From assembly GCF_003385395.1 (NCBI RefSeq), contig NZ_QNUG01000004.1:1-64000 (forward strand): a stretch of 64,000 nucleotides of DNA. Reading direction: 5' to 3'. The position numbers and the translations under genes were made by a program. The notes beneath the pieces are model-generated. The model was not told where the DNA came from, ran no database searches, and worked only from the letters and a program-made list of their open reading frames with translations. Shown here in pieces: positions 43,309 to 52,992 of this stretch (position 1 is its first letter; each line of letters starts with the position of its first letter). Source of the DNA: Epilithonimonas hispanica (GTDB lineage Bacteria; Bacteroidota; Bacteroidia; Flavobacteriales; Weeksellaceae).

Positions 43309-43726
43309 TAAAAAAGAACTTTTTGTAAATAAAAAAACCAATAATAGCTCCCAAAGTATTTAGGATTACATCATCTATATCAGCAAATCCTCTTTTAAAA
43401 TAATATTGTGAAAACTCAATAATATTAATCGTGATAAAAAATGTTAGAAACAACCATTTGAATTGATTTAGTTTTCGATAAAGAATACCCAAGAATCCAT
43501 ATGGAATAAATAAAACAATATTCCCTACAATGTTTTCGAAAGCCTCTATTTTATTGAAAGTGATTACCTTTGTAGAATATTCGTTTATTGTCTCAAATGG
43601 TGTAGTTTTTATTTCAAAAAGTAGCGTCGGAGAATACCGAAAAGACGCAAAAAACAAAAGATATAAAACCCAAATCGTGTAAACATTAATAAAAACAGGG
43701 TAATACCTATTGACAAACAACTTCAT
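43295..43726 (-). CDS. VanZ-like membrane protein
   Basis: A 143-residue protein with four hydrophobic segments and the VanZ-like signature: an acidic N-terminal loop, then ENIVGNIVLFIPYGFLGILY, and a C-terminal GFADIDDVILNTLGAIIGFFIYK. VanZ proteins are linked to teicoplanin resistance in enterococci, but most members have unknown roles. ATG 43726 is preferred, since the longer frame would run into the divergent alcohol dehydrogenase. Its 3' end overlaps the OmpA gene end by 14 bp (convergent). Confidence 0.8.
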   Translation of the reverse strand: MKLFVNRYYPVFINVYTIWVLYLLFFASFRYSPTLLFEIKTTPFETINEYSTKVITFNKIEAFENIVGNIVLFIPYGFLGILYRKLNQFKWLFLTFFITINIIEFSQYYFKRGFADIDDVILNTLGAIIGFFIYKKFFFIKDK

Positions 43727-43761
43727 TAAAATAAATTTTAACGTAAAAATATTTAAAAAAA

Positions 43762-44826
43762 ATGGAAACAAGAAAAATAAAAGCTTTTGGTACACAAGCT
43801 GCCGAAAATGACTTGAAACTACTAACCATTGAAAGAAGAGAAATCCAACCAAAAGACATAGAAATTGATATCTATTATTGTGGAGTTTGTCATTCTGATC
43901 TGCATACCGCAAGAAATGATTGGGGTGGAACAGTTTACCCAGCAGTTCCTGGACACGAGATTGTAGGAATTGTAAAAAGTGTAGGAAATGAAGTTACCAA
44001 ATTCAAAATCGGAGATTCAGTTGCAGTTGGTTGTATGGTAGATTCTTGCAGAACTTGTCACAGCTGTGAGCAAGACTTGGAACAATTCTGTGAAAATGGC
44101 TTCATAGGAACCTACAATGGAAAAGATAAATACTTTGAGAGCACAAGGACTTTCGGAGGTTATGCAGAATCTGTTGTTGTAGACGAACATTTCGTTTTGA
44201 GTCTTCCAGAGAATCTGGATATGGCTGCCGCTGCTCCACTTCTATGTGCCGGAATCACAACTTGGTCACCTCTCAGACATTGGAACATAACAGAAAAATC
44301 CAAAGTTGCTGTTGTAGGTCTTGGTGGATTAGGTCATATGGCGATAAAATTGGCAAAAGGTTTGGGCGCAGAAGTTACATTGTTCTCTAGAACTCCAGGA
44401 AAAACAGACGATGCAAAAGCCCTTGGAACGGACCACGTCATTATCTCAACTGATGAGGAGCAAATGAAATCTGTTTTTAACAAATTCGATTTGATTATTG
44501 ACACTGTTCCTTACGAACACGATATCAATCCTTATATGAATACATTGACTGTAAATGGAACCTTAGTTCTTGTTGGTTTCATTGGGGAATTCGAAAATGA
44601 AGTTGTAAGTACTAGACCTATGATTTATAAAAGACGTTCAGTAGCCGGTTCTTTGATTGGCGGAATCAAAGAAACTCAAGAAATGCTAGATTTCTGCGGA
44701 GAAAAAAACATTGTTTCGGACATCGAAATCATCAATATCCAAGACATCAACAATGCTTACGAAAGAATGCTAAAAAGTGATGTAAAGTACAGATTTGTAA
44801 TTGATATGAAAAGTTTGAAGAATTAA
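43762..44826 (+). CDS. Zinc-dependent alcohol dehydrogenase (YahK/CAD-like)
   Basis: A 354-residue medium-chain dehydrogenase that reduces aldehydes with NADPH or the reverse. Catalytic Zn ligands are CGVCHSDLHTA and GHEIVG; the structural Zn site is CRTCHSCEQDLEQFC. The dinucleotide motif is VAVVGLGGLGHMAIKLAKGLGA. The pattern matches the cinnamyl-alcohol-dehydrogenase-like group that includes E. coli YahK, a broad-range aldehyde reductase. It is transcribed alone, diverging from the VanZ-like gene. Confidence 0.92.
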   Translation: METRKIKAFGTQAAENDLKLLTIERREIQPKDIEIDIYYCGVCHSDLHTARNDWGGTVYPAVPGHEIVGIVKSVGNEVTKFKIGDSVAVGCMVDSCRTCHSCEQDLEQFCENGFIGTYNGKDKYFESTRTFGGYAESVVVDEHFVLSLPENLDMAAAAPLLCAGITTWSPLRHWNITEKSKVAVVGLGGLGHMAIKLAKGLGAEVTLFSRTPGKTDDAKALGTDHVIISTDEEQMKSVFNKFDLIIDTVPYEHDINPYMNTLTVNGTLVLVGFIGEFENEVVSTRPMIYKRRSVAGSLIGGIKETQEMLDFCGEKNIVSDIEIINIQDINNAYERMLKSDVKYRFVIDMKSLKN

Positions 44827-44858
44827 TTTTAGTTTAAAAAATTTAATTAACAAAAATG

Positions 44859-44890
44859 AAAGGCTTAGTTTTCGCTAAGCCTTTTTATAT
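44859..44890. terminator. Bidirectional terminator
   Basis: A perfect 10-bp stem AAAGGCTTAG / CTAAGCCTTT lies between the convergent alcohol dehydrogenase and PNPOx-like genes and is followed by T-rich sequence on the plus strand. Confidence 0.85.
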
Positions 44891-44905
44891 ATTTTGAAAT
44901 CGATA

Positions 44906-45430
44906 TTATTTCTGAGTGTGATTGATATCGTTTCTATGTTCCATTATTTCAAGATTTGCATCTACAAAATAAGCACTTCCGAATCCGTTCACGTAAGCAC
45001 CTTTTACTGGATGAAGAGCAATTAGGATAAAATCTGTCATATCATTCAGAACATCTACGATTTTCCCGTGTCTTTCTTTTAGTTTTCCAACGATGTTGTT
45101 CCAATCATCAGTATCTCTTTCTATTTGAGAAGTTGAAACCTCAACGGTTAATCTTTCTCTTGCGTAAACTTGTTTTGTAGCAGACTCATCCTCGATGAAC
45201 ATTGCAGAAACTTTTCTTCCTTCAGCCAAGTTCTTTGTATGTCTCGCCATAAAAGAAACCAAAATGTAAAATTTGTTATCAATTTCTACAAATGGCGCAT
45301 AACTAGCATTCGGCGTTCCTTCTGCATCTACAGTTGCCAAAGTTACGCTTAACGTTTTAGCAATTAATTCTTTTACTTTAGGAGCAACTGGTTTTGCTTG
45401 TCTCTTGGCTTCTTCTGTATGTTCACTCAT
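44906..45430 (-). CDS. Pyridoxamine 5'-phosphate oxidase-like (HugZ/HutZ-type) flavoprotein
   Basis: A 174-residue split-barrel protein. The fold is visible in AKTLSVTLATVDAEGTPNASYAPFV, then KFYILVSFMARHTKNLAEGRKVSAMFIEDE. This arrangement is closest to the HugZ/HutZ group involved in heme use, but PdxH-like or F420-like roles cannot be excluded. No heme uptake genes are adjacent. Cytosolic, no signal peptide. Confidence 0.8.
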   Translation of the reverse strand: MSEHTEEAKRQAKPVAPKVKELIAKTLSVTLATVDAEGTPNASYAPFVEIDNKFYILVSFMARHTKNLAEGRKVSAMFIEDESATKQVYARERLTVEVSTSQIERDTDDWNNIVGKLKERHGKIVDVLNDMTDFILIALHPVKGAYVNGFGSAYFVDANLEIMEHRNDINHTQK

Positions 45431-45527
45431 AATTTTAGATTTATTTTTTACAAAAATAGCTTATTTAGAATAAATTAAAATAAAATATTCTTATGTCAAT
45501 TGTCATAATGAAGTTTAATCTCTGTTT

Positions 45528-45557
45528 TTTGTATCTAAATTATTAATCGTAATTTTG
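45528..45557 (+). promoter_or_regulatory. ahcY promoter
   Basis: TTTG (45528-45531), an 18-nt spacer and TAATTTTG (45550-45557) match the Bacteroidota consensus. The expected leader to ATG 45594 is about 30 nt. Confidence 0.65.
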
Positions 45558-45593
45558 CATTTTAAATTTGGAATCAAAATTCATTCATCCGAT

Positions 45594-46907
45594 ATGAGTA
45601 CAACAACACAATACGTTCCTTATAAAGTTAAGGACATCTCCCTAGCAGAATGGGGAAGAAAAGAAATTACATTGGCTGAAGCAGAAATGCCTGGTTTGAT
45701 GGCTATCCGTGAAGAATTCGGTCCTTCTCAACCTTTGAAAGGCGCAAGAATCGCAGGATGTCTGCATATGACAATCCAAACTGCAGTTCTTATCGAGACT
45801 TTGGTTGCTTTAGGAGCTGAAGTAACTTGGTCTTCTTGTAATATTTTCTCAACTCAGGACCACGCTGCTGCTGCAATTGCTGCTGCCGGAATTCCTGTTT
45901 ATGCTTGGAAGGGTCTTAATGAAGAGGAATTCGATTGGTGTATTGAGCAGACTCTTTTCTTTGGCGAAGACAGAAAACCATTGAATATGATTCTTGATGA
46001 CGGTGGAGATTTAACCAATATGGTTTTTGATAAATACCCTGAACTTACTGCCGGAATTAAAGGGCTTTCTGAAGAAACGACTACAGGCGTTCACAGATTG
46101 TATGAAAGAATGAAAAACGGAACTCTAGTAATGCCAGCAATCAACGTTAATGATTCGGTTACCAAGTCTAAATTCGATAACAAATACGGATGTAAAGAAT
46201 CTGCGGTAGATGCGGTAAGAAGAGCTACCGACGTGATGTTGGCTGGAAAAAGAGTGGTAGTTTGCGGATACGGAGACGTAGGTAAAGGTACCGCAGCTTC
46301 ATTTAGAGGAGCAGGTTCTATCGTTACTGTAACCGAAATTGACCCAATTTGTGCGCTTCAAGCTGCAATGGATGGTTACGAAGTGAAAAGATTGGATACT
46401 GTTGTTGATAATGCAGATATCGTAATCACTACGACTGGTAACTTCAACATCGTAAGAGCTGAGCATTTCTTGAAACTAAAAGATAAAGCGATTGTTTGTA
46501 ACATCGGTCACTTCGATAACGAAATCGATATGGCTTGGTTGAACAAAAACTACGGTCACACAAAATCTGAAGTTAAACCTCAGGTTGACATCTACACCAT
46601 CGAAGGTAAAGAAGTAATCATCCTTGCTGAAGGTAGATTGGTAAACCTTGGTTGCGCAACTGGTCACCCATCTTTCGTAATGTCTAACTCGTTCTCTAAC
46701 CAGACTTTGGCTCAAATCGAACTTTGGACAAATTCTGAAGCTTACGGAAACGAGGTTTATATGTTACCAAAACACTTAGACGAAAAAGTAGCTGAATTGC
46801 ACCTTAAGAAATTAAGCGTTGAGCTGGAAGTTCTTTCTAAAGAACAAGCTGATTACATTGGTGTCGATGTGAAAGGACCATTCAAACCAGAGTATTACAG
46901 ATACTAA
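45594..46907 (+). CDS. ahcY: Adenosylhomocysteinase (SAH hydrolase)
   Basis: A 437-residue NAD-dependent enzyme that splits S-adenosylhomocysteine into adenosine and homocysteine, clearing the by-product of SAM methylations. The NAD-binding segment [20 protein letters not shown] is present, as are the N-terminal [20 protein letters not shown] and the terminal FKPEYYRY. The longer frame begins earlier but ATG 45594 ([10 protein letters not shown]) follows the promoter at normal distance. It is monocistronic with its own terminator. Confidence 0.96.
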   Translation: MSTTTQYVPYKVKDISLAEWGRKEITLAEAEMPGLMAIREEFGPSQPLKGARIAGCLHMTIQTAVLIETLVALGAEVTWSSCNIFSTQDHAAAAIAAAGIPVYAWKGLNEEEFDWCIEQTLFFGEDRKPLNMILDDGGDLTNMVFDKYPELTAGIKGLSEETTTGVHRLYERMKNGTLVMPAINVNDSVTKSKFDNKYGCKESAVDAVRRATDVMLAGKRVVVCGYGDVGKGTAASFRGAGSIVTVTEIDPICALQAAMDGYEVKRLDTVVDNADIVITTTGNFNIVRAEHFLKLKDKAIVCNIGHFDNEIDMAWLNKNYGHTKSEVKPQVDIYTIEGKEVIILAEGRLVNLGCATGHPSFVMSNSFSNQTLAQIELWTNSEAYGNEVYMLPKHLDEKVAELHLKKLSVELEVLSKEQADYIGVDVKGPFKPEYYRY

Positions 46908-46931
46908 TATTTTTGATCTTAAACATTATAG

Positions 46932-46960
46932 AAACTCTCCAATTTTTGGGGAGTTTTTTA
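46932..46960 (+). terminator. Intrinsic terminator
   Basis: AAACTCTCC / GGGGAGTTT followed by a T-run lies 24 nt after the ahcY stop codon. Confidence 0.83.
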
Positions 46961-46964
46961 TTTA

Positions 46965-47079
46965 GAAGCTTAATCCCGCTATCCGCTATATCTTTTTTGT
47001 TTTCAGAACGGTAGTCCATAAAAATAACATTAGCAATAGAAAACAAAAAAGGATGTCGCTGCTATCGGGGCTATGGGTT
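46965..47079 (+). repeat. GGAGCT..CCCGC 3'-end element, copy 3
   Basis: It begins GAAGCTTAATCCCGCTATCC directly after the ahcY terminator, continues GCTATATCTTTTTTGTTTTC, and ends with AAAACAAAAAAGGATGTCG and CTATCGGGGCTATGGG. It is the closest match to the copy at 28662. The far end lies 12 nt from the stop codon of the convergent FUSC-like gene. Confidence 0.8.
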
Positions 47080-47091
47080 TTGTACCTTTTA

Positions 47092-47607
47092 TCAATGTTT
47101 CAAAAAAGTTTGACCGTACCTTTTGAACTTAGAAAAAACAAAAGTGATAATTAGCGCCACAAAACAACCTATACAAACACAAATCACACGCTCAATCGGA
47201 ATCAGCCAATCGTGCGCCTGATTTTCTTCAATCAATACAATTACCATAGCTGCAAGAGCAGAACGAAGCGTATTATCAAGCTTCAGAGCAATTCCAACAA
47301 GAATCGTCAAGGCGACACCAATACAAATCAATAAAATATTAGGAATCGGAATTAGAAATAAAATCATTCCGATAGAAGCGCCGAGAAGATTGGATTTGAT
47401 TCGGTCATAAGCCAGCTTGTTACTATTATCAGGAGAGAAAACAATCACAACGGAAATCAAAGCCCAATAAACAGGATATTGCGGAAGAAAAATATAAAAC
47501 AGATAACAAATAGCTGCGCCAATAACACATTTAATCAAGTAAATCCATTCTGAGACGGACACTCTTAACCTTAGAAATTTTGAAAACTGTTGTATAAAAT
47601 TCGACAT
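47092..47607 (-). CDS. FUSC-like (aromatic acid exporter type) membrane protein
   Basis: A 171-residue integral membrane protein with about five transmembrane segments. It matches the FUSC/fusaric-acid-resistance-like TM half: a Lys-rich N-terminus, YWALISVVIVFSPDNSNKLAYDRIKSNLLGASIG and two further helices. Full FUSC proteins carry a cytoplasmic domain and are longer, so this is a short stand-alone TM unit. Transport of aromatic acids is only an inference from the family. Confidence 0.72.
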   Translation of the reverse strand: MSNFIQQFSKFLRLRVSVSEWIYLIKCVIGAAICYLFYIFLPQYPVYWALISVVIVFSPDNSNKLAYDRIKSNLLGASIGMILFLIPIPNILLICIGVALTILVGIALKLDNTLRSALAAMVIVLIEENQAHDWLIPIERVICVCIGCFVALIITFVFSKFKRYGQTFLKH

Positions 47608-47746
47608 AATTAGTTTGCTAGAATTGAAGTTTCAAAATTATAAAACATAAAACGAAAAGAAGATTTTGGAAACATTATTTATGTCATAAAGATTTCATTT
47701 TCCTTTCATAATTAGTAAATTGCCAATTCAAAAAATTTCAAAAAAA

Positions 47747-49186
47747 ATGGAATATTCTCAACTGGAACCAAAAGTGATTTGGAAAAACTTCGAAGCACTG
47801 AATTCGGTTCCAAGACCATCAAAAAAAGAAGAAAAAGTTATAAAATTCATAAAAGAATTCGGCGAGAATCTTGGATTGCCAACGACTGTTGACGAAGTTG
47901 GAAATGTCATTATCACAAAACCCGCAACTGCAGGAATGGAAGACAGACAGCCAATCGTGATGCAATCTCACCTTGATATGGTTTGCCAAAAAAATAATGA
48001 TGTTGATTTTGATTTCGAAACTCAAGGAATCCAAATGTATGTTGATGGCGATTGGGTAAGAGCAAAAGGAACAACTTTGGGCGCTGACAATGGCTTAGGC
48101 GTAGCAACGATTATGTCAATCTTAGAAAGTAACGACATTCCACATCCAGAATTGGAAGCACTTTTCACGATTGATGAAGAAACAGGAATGACAGGCGCAT
48201 TAGCTTTGAAACCAGGACAGTTGAAAGGTGAAATCCTTCTAAATCTTGATACAGAAGAAGATGACGAAATCGATATCGGTTGTGCTGGTGGCGTGGACGT
48301 GACGGCTTCTGCAAAATTTGACTTGGAAGAAGCTAAAGGTGACACTTTCAAAATCGTAATCAAAGGTTTACAAGGTGGACACTCTGGAATGGACATTATC
48401 AAAGGACTTGGAAACTCGAACAAATTATTGGGAAGATTCTTATTCTTAGGATTAGACAATCAAATTCAGTTAAGTTTAATTGACGGTGGAAGTTTGAGAA
48501 ATGCGATTCCGAGAGAAGCTAAAGCGATTGTTTCTGTAGAAAATTCAGAAATATTTTCAAAAAACATTGAGCAATTAAAATCTGAAATCTTGGAAGAATT
48601 TGCTTCTTTGGAAAAAGATTTAATTATCAATATTGAAAAAACTGATTCTTCTGAAAAAGTAATTTCTATTGAGGATTCTAAGAAAATAATTTTCGCCATC
48701 AATGCAGCTCATAATGGTGTTTTCCGAATGAGTCCAGATGTGGAAGGTTTGGTAGAAGCTTCCAACAACGTTGCTAGAGTCGAATTGAAAAACGGAGAAA
48801 TCAAGATTTTAAATTTAACACGTTCTTCAGTAGAATCTACAAAATGGGAAGTTGCTAATCAATTAAAATCAGCTTATGAAAGTAATGCTTTGAAAACGGA
48901 ATTCGGAGGTTCTTATCCAGGCTGGAAACCAAAACCGGAAGCAGAAATCATCAAAGTAATGGCAGAGCTTTACGAATCCAATTTCGGTGAAAAACCAATG
49001 GTAGTCGCTTGTCACGCAGGTTTGGAATGCGGAATAATAGGCGCAAACTATCCAAAAATGGAAATGGTGAGTTTTGGACCAACCATCAAAGGTGCGCATT
49101 CTCCGGATGAAAGAGCGAGTGTTTCTTCCACTCAAAAATTCTGGAAATACACACAGGAGATTTTGAAAAATATCCCTAAAAAGTAA
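47747..49186 (+). CDS. pepD: Aminoacyl-histidine dipeptidase (PepD, M20 family)
   Basis: A 479-residue cytosolic zinc dipeptidase of broad specificity. The metal ligands are in VMQSHLDMVCQKN, TLGADNGLGVA, DEETGMTG and VACHAGLECGI; the last is a PepD hallmark. A lid/dimerisation domain lies in the middle. ATG 47747 (MEYSQLEPKVIWKNFEALN) is preferred over the TTG 27 nt upstream, since the PepD start pattern begins there. Confidence 0.93.
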   Translation: MEYSQLEPKVIWKNFEALNSVPRPSKKEEKVIKFIKEFGENLGLPTTVDEVGNVIITKPATAGMEDRQPIVMQSHLDMVCQKNNDVDFDFETQGIQMYVDGDWVRAKGTTLGADNGLGVATIMSILESNDIPHPELEALFTIDEETGMTGALALKPGQLKGEILLNLDTEEDDEIDIGCAGGVDVTASAKFDLEEAKGDTFKIVIKGLQGGHSGMDIIKGLGNSNKLLGRFLFLGLDNQIQLSLIDGGSLRNAIPREAKAIVSVENSEIFSKNIEQLKSEILEEFASLEKDLIINIEKTDSSEKVISIEDSKKIIFAINAAHNGVFRMSPDVEGLVEASNNVARVELKNGEIKILNLTRSSVESTKWEVANQLKSAYESNALKTEFGGSYPGWKPKPEAEIIKVMAELYESNFGEKPMVVACHAGLECGIIGANYPKMEMVSFGPTIKGAHSPDERASVSSTQKFWKYTQEILKNIPKK

Positions 49187-49206
49187 AAGCTAAACAATCA
49201 TCATAA

Positions 49207-49245
49207 AAAAATGCTCGTTAACTGTAACGAGCATTTTTATTTTTA
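49207..49245. terminator. Bidirectional terminator
   Basis: A perfect 12-bp stem AAATGCTCGTTA / TAACGAGCATTT lies between convergent pepD and the FKBP gene. Confidence 0.88.
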
Positions 49246-49257
49246 CTAATTCAAAGA

Positions 49258-49758
49258 TTAATGCCCAGAATGACCATCTTCTCCGTGAGCGTGACCATGC
49301 GCTAATTCTTCTTCAGTAGCAGGGCGCGTGTTCAAGATTTCCACATCAAAGAACAAACTTCTTCCAGCCATTGGGTGATTAAGGTCTACAACAACTTCTT
49401 CTGGCGTTACTTCCAATACAATTGCTTGAAAGTTATTTCCTTGATTATCAGAAAGTGGCAACATTGCTCCAACTGGAGGCAACTCTTGACCTTGGAACAT
49501 ATCAACAGGCAATTGCGTAACTGCTTCAGGATTTCTTTCTCCGTAACCTTCACTTGGTGCAATTTCGAAAGATGCTTTATCACCTACCGCTAGATTTTCA
49601 ATCTCAGCTTCGAATTTTGGAATCATCATTCCTACACCGTAAAGAAAAGTCATTGGGTTTTCTGCAGAAGTCTCTTCTACAAATACTTTTTCGCCGTTTT
49701 CATCATTAGTGTGTAGAACATATTTTAGAGTTACTACATTGTTTTTTTCTAATGCCAT
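49258..49758 (-). CDS. FKBP-type peptidyl-prolyl isomerase, SlyD-like
   Basis: A 166-residue proline isomerase/chaperone. The SlyD plan is visible: an FKBP part (MTFLYGVGMMIPKFEAEI, VGDKASFEIAPSEGYGERNPEAV) with an inserted IF domain and return strand VVVDLNHPMAGRSLFFDVEIL. The C-terminus is His-rich (AHGHAHGEDGHSGH), as in SlyD, and may bind nickel or other metals. A minus-strand TACTTTTG element at 49817-49824 is the likely promoter. Confidence 0.92.
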   Translation of the reverse strand: MALEKNNVVTLKYVLHTNDENGEKVFVEETSAENPMTFLYGVGMMIPKFEAEIENLAVGDKASFEIAPSEGYGERNPEAVTQLPVDMFQGQELPPVGAMLPLSDNQGNNFQAIVLEVTPEEVVVDLNHPMAGRSLFFDVEILNTRPATEEELAHGHAHGEDGHSGH

Positions 49759-49911
49759 TGTTTATGATTTAATTTTAAAAATAATTTTGAGAGCATCTTT
49801 TCTGATGCAACGTCAACAAAAGTAAGCTTTTGAAATTTAAGAGTAGAATATTTAAAATAAAACTTCTTTCCAAATATTTTCTTTTCGAGAATTTTTCTGG
49901 AACTTAGCAGA

Positions 49912-51255
49912 ATGGCAAAACTCAAAACTCAATATTTCTGTCAAAACTGTGGCGCACAATATTCTCAATGGCACGGGCAATGCAAAACCTGTGGAGAATG
50001 GAATACGCTTGTAGAGGAAATCGTAGAAAAATCTACAAAATCTGTCGTTCCAAAATCCAAATCTTCCATCATCAACATCATAGAAGTTGAAACCAATGAA
50101 GAACCAAGAATCAAAACACCTTCCGAAGAACTAGACAGAGTTTTAGGTGGCGGAATTGTTTTAGGTTCTGTAACCTTAATCGGAGGTGAACCTGGAATTG
50201 GAAAATCAACACTACTCCTTCAACTTGCTTTGAAAATGAAGAAAAAAATCCTCTATGTTTCAGGTGAAGAAAGTGCTTCTCAAATCAAGATGAGAGCCGA
50301 CAGATTAGCGGAAGTTAAAAACCCAAACTGTTTTCTTTTCACAGAAACTAATGTTGAGAAAATCTTGCACGAAGCTAAAAAACTAATGCCAGATTTTATG
50401 ATTATAGATTCTATCCAGACTTTGCAATCTCAATTGATAGAAAGCTCGCCGGGAACGGTTTCTCAAATCCGAGAATGTTCAAACGAAATCATCAAATTTG
50501 CCAAAGACAACAACATTCCTGTTTTTCTGGTTGGACATATTACAAAAGACGGACAAATTGCTGGTCCAAAAGTTTTGGAACATATGGTAGATGTGGTTCT
50601 TAATTTTGATGGCGACAGAAATCATCTTTTCCGATTATTGAGAGCGAATAAAAATCGTTTTGGTTCCACATCGGAAATTGGGATTTATGAAATGATTTCG
50701 CAAGGTTTGAAAGAGATTAAAAATCCATCCGAAATCCTTATTACTAAAAAATCTGAAGAACTTTCCGGAAATTCTGTAGCCGTAACTCTTGAAGGAAACA
50801 GACCGATGTTGCTGGAAATTCAGGCTTTGGTTTCCACTGCAGTTTATGGAACACCACAAAGAAGTTCTACTGGTTTTGATTCCAAAAGGCTGAATATGCT
50901 TTTGGCTGTTTTGGAAAAGAGAGCCGGTTTTCAGCTCGGCGCAAAAGATGTTTTCTTAAATATTACCGGAGGAATCAAAACCGATGATCCGGCTTTGGAT
51001 TTAGCAGTTGTAGCTTCAATTTTATCAAGTAATGAAGATATTGCCATTTCGGAACATTACTGTTTTGCGGGAGAAATTGGACTAAGTGGAGAAATCCGTC
51101 CTGTTGCACAAGCTGAACAAAGAATTACTGAAGCTGAAAAATTGGGTTACGAAAAAATATTTGTTTCAAATCTTAATAAACTTCCAAAAAGAAAATTCGG
51201 AATCAAGATTGAAGAAATCAGCAAAATCGAAGATTTTGTGGAACGGCTATTTTAA
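49912..51255 (+). CDS. radA: DNA repair protein RadA
   Basis: A 447-residue RecA-like ATPase that helps process recombination intermediates. An N-terminal zinc finger (CQNCGAQYSQWHGQCKTC) is followed by the Walker A GGEPGIGKSTLL, the RadA-specific KNRFG motif (RANKNRFGSTSE) and a Lon-like C-terminal domain. Full length with no irregularity. The DUF479 gene starts 35 bp after its stop codon. Confidence 0.95.
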   Translation: MAKLKTQYFCQNCGAQYSQWHGQCKTCGEWNTLVEEIVEKSTKSVVPKSKSSIINIIEVETNEEPRIKTPSEELDRVLGGGIVLGSVTLIGGEPGIGKSTLLLQLALKMKKKILYVSGEESASQIKMRADRLAEVKNPNCFLFTETNVEKILHEAKKLMPDFMIIDSIQTLQSQLIESSPGTVSQIRECSNEIIKFAKDNNIPVFLVGHITKDGQIAGPKVLEHMVDVVLNFDGDRNHLFRLLRANKNRFGSTSEIGIYEMISQGLKEIKNPSEILITKKSEELSGNSVAVTLEGNRPMLLEIQALVSTAVYGTPQRSSTGFDSKRLNMLLAVLEKRAGFQLGAKDVFLNITGGIKTDDPALDLAVVASILSSNEDIAISEHYCFAGEIGLSGEIRPVAQAEQRITEAEKLGYEKIFVSNLNKLPKRKFGIKIEEISKIEDFVERLF

Positions 51256-51290
51256 TTTCAATCATCATTAATAATTCGTAAATTCACTTG

Positions 51291-51863
51291 ATGAATTATC
51301 TAGCCCACTCTATTCTTTCTTTTACCAACGGACAACTGGTCGGGAATATGATTGCGGACTTTATTAAGAATAATGAACGGGAAAATTTTCCTTTAGAGAT
51401 TCAGGATGGTATTAAACTTCATAGATTTATCGATAGTTTTACCGATTCTCATCCTGCTGTTCACGAAGCGAAAAAGATTTTCAGTCCTTTGGTAAGGCTT
51501 TATTCTGGAGCTTTTGTAGACGTTGCTTTTGATTATTTTGTAGCGCATTACTATCCGATTGAAGATTTGGAACAACATTCTCTGAAAACTTATAGAATCC
51601 TTTGGGAAAATGAAAAATGGCTTCCCGAGAATTATAAAAAAATGCTTGTAAGAATGGAACAAGATGATTGGTTGACAAACTATAGAACCGACCAAGGTAT
51701 AAAATTCTCTATGCAAAATGTCCTTAATAAAGCCAAATATTTGGAAAAAAACATTCCTGTTTTCGATTTATTTTTGAAGAATAAAAAAGAGCTGCAATTT
51801 TATTTTAACAAATTCTTCCCCGACATCGTTTCGGAATGTACAAAAACCTTTAAATTGATGTAA
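51291..51863 (+). CDS. Acyl carrier protein phosphodiesterase (DUF479/AcpH-like)
   Basis: A 190-residue cytosolic protein. The N-terminus MNYLAHSILSFTNGQLVGNMIADFIKN and the HRFIDSFTDSHPAV segment are typical of the AcpH/DUF479 family, which removes the 4'-phosphopantetheine group from acyl carrier protein in E. coli. ATG 51291 is preferred over the TTG directly before it. Probably co-transcribed with radA, but the two have no known functional link. Confidence 0.85.
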   Translation: MNYLAHSILSFTNGQLVGNMIADFIKNNERENFPLEIQDGIKLHRFIDSFTDSHPAVHEAKKIFSPLVRLYSGAFVDVAFDYFVAHYYPIEDLEQHSLKTYRILWENEKWLPENYKKMLVRMEQDDWLTNYRTDQGIKFSMQNVLNKAKYLEKNIPVFDLFLKNKKELQFYFNKFFPDIVSECTKTFKLM

Positions 51864-51888
51864 AGTTTTGCACAAATTATTAAAAAAT

Positions 51889-51926
51889 AAAGCTTTGAAT
51901 CAAGTAGATTCAAAGCTTTTATTATT
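51889..51926. terminator. Intrinsic terminator
   Basis: A perfect 13-bp stem AAAGCTTTGAATC / GATTCAAAGCTTT lies between the convergent DUF479 and VOC genes; T-runs follow on either strand. Confidence 0.85.
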
Positions 51927-51938
51927 TTACAGCAAAAT

Positions 51939-52391
51939 CTATCGATGTTGATCTATCAAGATTTTATTTCCATCTGGATCTGTCAATTCTATATAAGCTG
52001 GTCCCTTCGTATTTTCGTCAGCTTCTGTATTTAATTTAATATCAGCAGCTTTCAATTTTTTCTGGATATCACGAACATCCGAAAACGGATTCACTTTTTT
52101 AGCATTTTCATCCCAACCAGGATTAAATGTCAAAATATTACCTTCAAACATCCCTTGGAAAATGCCAATAATGGTAGTTCCATTTTTCATAATAAGATAG
52201 TTATGCTTCATATCGCCACCCATCTGCGAGAAACCTAGTTTCTCATAAAACTCTTTTGACTTTTGCAAATCTTTGACATTAAGGCTGACTGAAAATGCAC
52301 CTAGCGGAAGTTTTGTATCAGTATTCATTTTTTGTTGAGAAAAGATATTAAGTGAGACAGTAAGCGACAAAATAGCAATCAATTTTTTCAT
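51939..52391 (-). CDS. Exported VOC-fold (glyoxalase/bleomycin-resistance-like) protein
   Basis: A 150-residue protein with a signal peptide (MKKLIAILSLTVSLNIFSQQ) and one VOC domain: AFSVSLNVKDLQKSKEFYEKLGF, and GPAYIELTDPDGNKILIDQHR at the end, with the usual D-P-D-G-N turn. VOC proteins are commonly cytosolic; export is less usual. Ligand or reaction unknown. Confidence 0.82.
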   Translation of the reverse strand: MKKLIAILSLTVSLNIFSQQKMNTDTKLPLGAFSVSLNVKDLQKSKEFYEKLGFSQMGGDMKHNYLIMKNGTTIIGIFQGMFEGNILTFNPGWDENAKKVNPFSDVRDIQKKLKAADIKLNTEADENTKGPAYIELTDPDGNKILIDQHR

Positions 52392-52424
52392 GTTTTCAGG
52401 ATTTTAAATCAATTCAAATATAAA

Positions 52425-52928
52425 TTAAAACTGCTGAAAAAGATAACGATCTGGATAGGTTAACTTTTCGCTTTTTCTCTCGCCATTTACAACAATATGA
52501 ATGATGTTCATCTGGTCATCAAAAAGATTATAAAGAAAACTAACAGCGGTTTCTACTTTTTTCGGAACAGGCAAAGATTCGGACTCCAGATAGATATTGA
52601 CACTCTCGTGATCTTCTTCGTAGCCAACATAATTAATTTTCACAAATTGATTATCGGCTTTCAACCGAAGATATTCTTTTGCATACTGCTCTAGTTCTTT
52701 ATTAATTTCTGATTTGAATTTTGAATCAAGGAAATGAACAGATTTTCCATATTTTTTATTGAGAGCATTTTCCAAGTCATCAATAAAAAAACGCCCCGTA
52801 ATCTCAAATGTTTTTGATTTTGAATTGTAATTGAACTCCATAGAACCTACGTGATAAGGATGTAGAGTATATGATAAATTACAAATGATTATTGATAAAA
52901 GATATATAAGAAAAAAACTTTTTTTCAT
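52425..52928 (-). CDS. DUF6702 family secreted protein
   Basis: A 167-residue protein with a signal peptide (MKKSFFLIYLLSIIICNLSY). The mature part begins LHPYHVGSMEFNYNSKSKTFEITGRFFIDDLENALNK, a pattern I know from DUF6702 proteins of Bacteroidota. These genes often neighbour a HupE/UreJ-like gene, as here (divergent, 64 bp between start codons). The function is unknown. ATG 52928 is chosen because it begins the signal peptide. Confidence 0.78.
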   Translation of the reverse strand: MKKSFFLIYLLSIIICNLSYTLHPYHVGSMEFNYNSKSKTFEITGRFFIDDLENALNKKYGKSVHFLDSKFKSEINKELEQYAKEYLRLKADNQFVKINYVGYEEDHESVNIYLESESLPVPKKVETAVSFLYNLFDDQMNIIHIVVNGERKSEKLTYPDRYLFQQF

Positions 52929-52992
52929 TTGTTGAATGATAATTAAAATCAAAATTAATCATTATTTTCGTACGGTTTTCAGAAATTAAACA

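Noticed and set aside
43727-43912. N-terminal extension of the VanZ-like protein to 43912.
   Set aside because: It overlaps the start of the alcohol dehydrogenase on the other strand and adds atypical sequence; the ATG at 43726 gives a normal VanZ-like protein.
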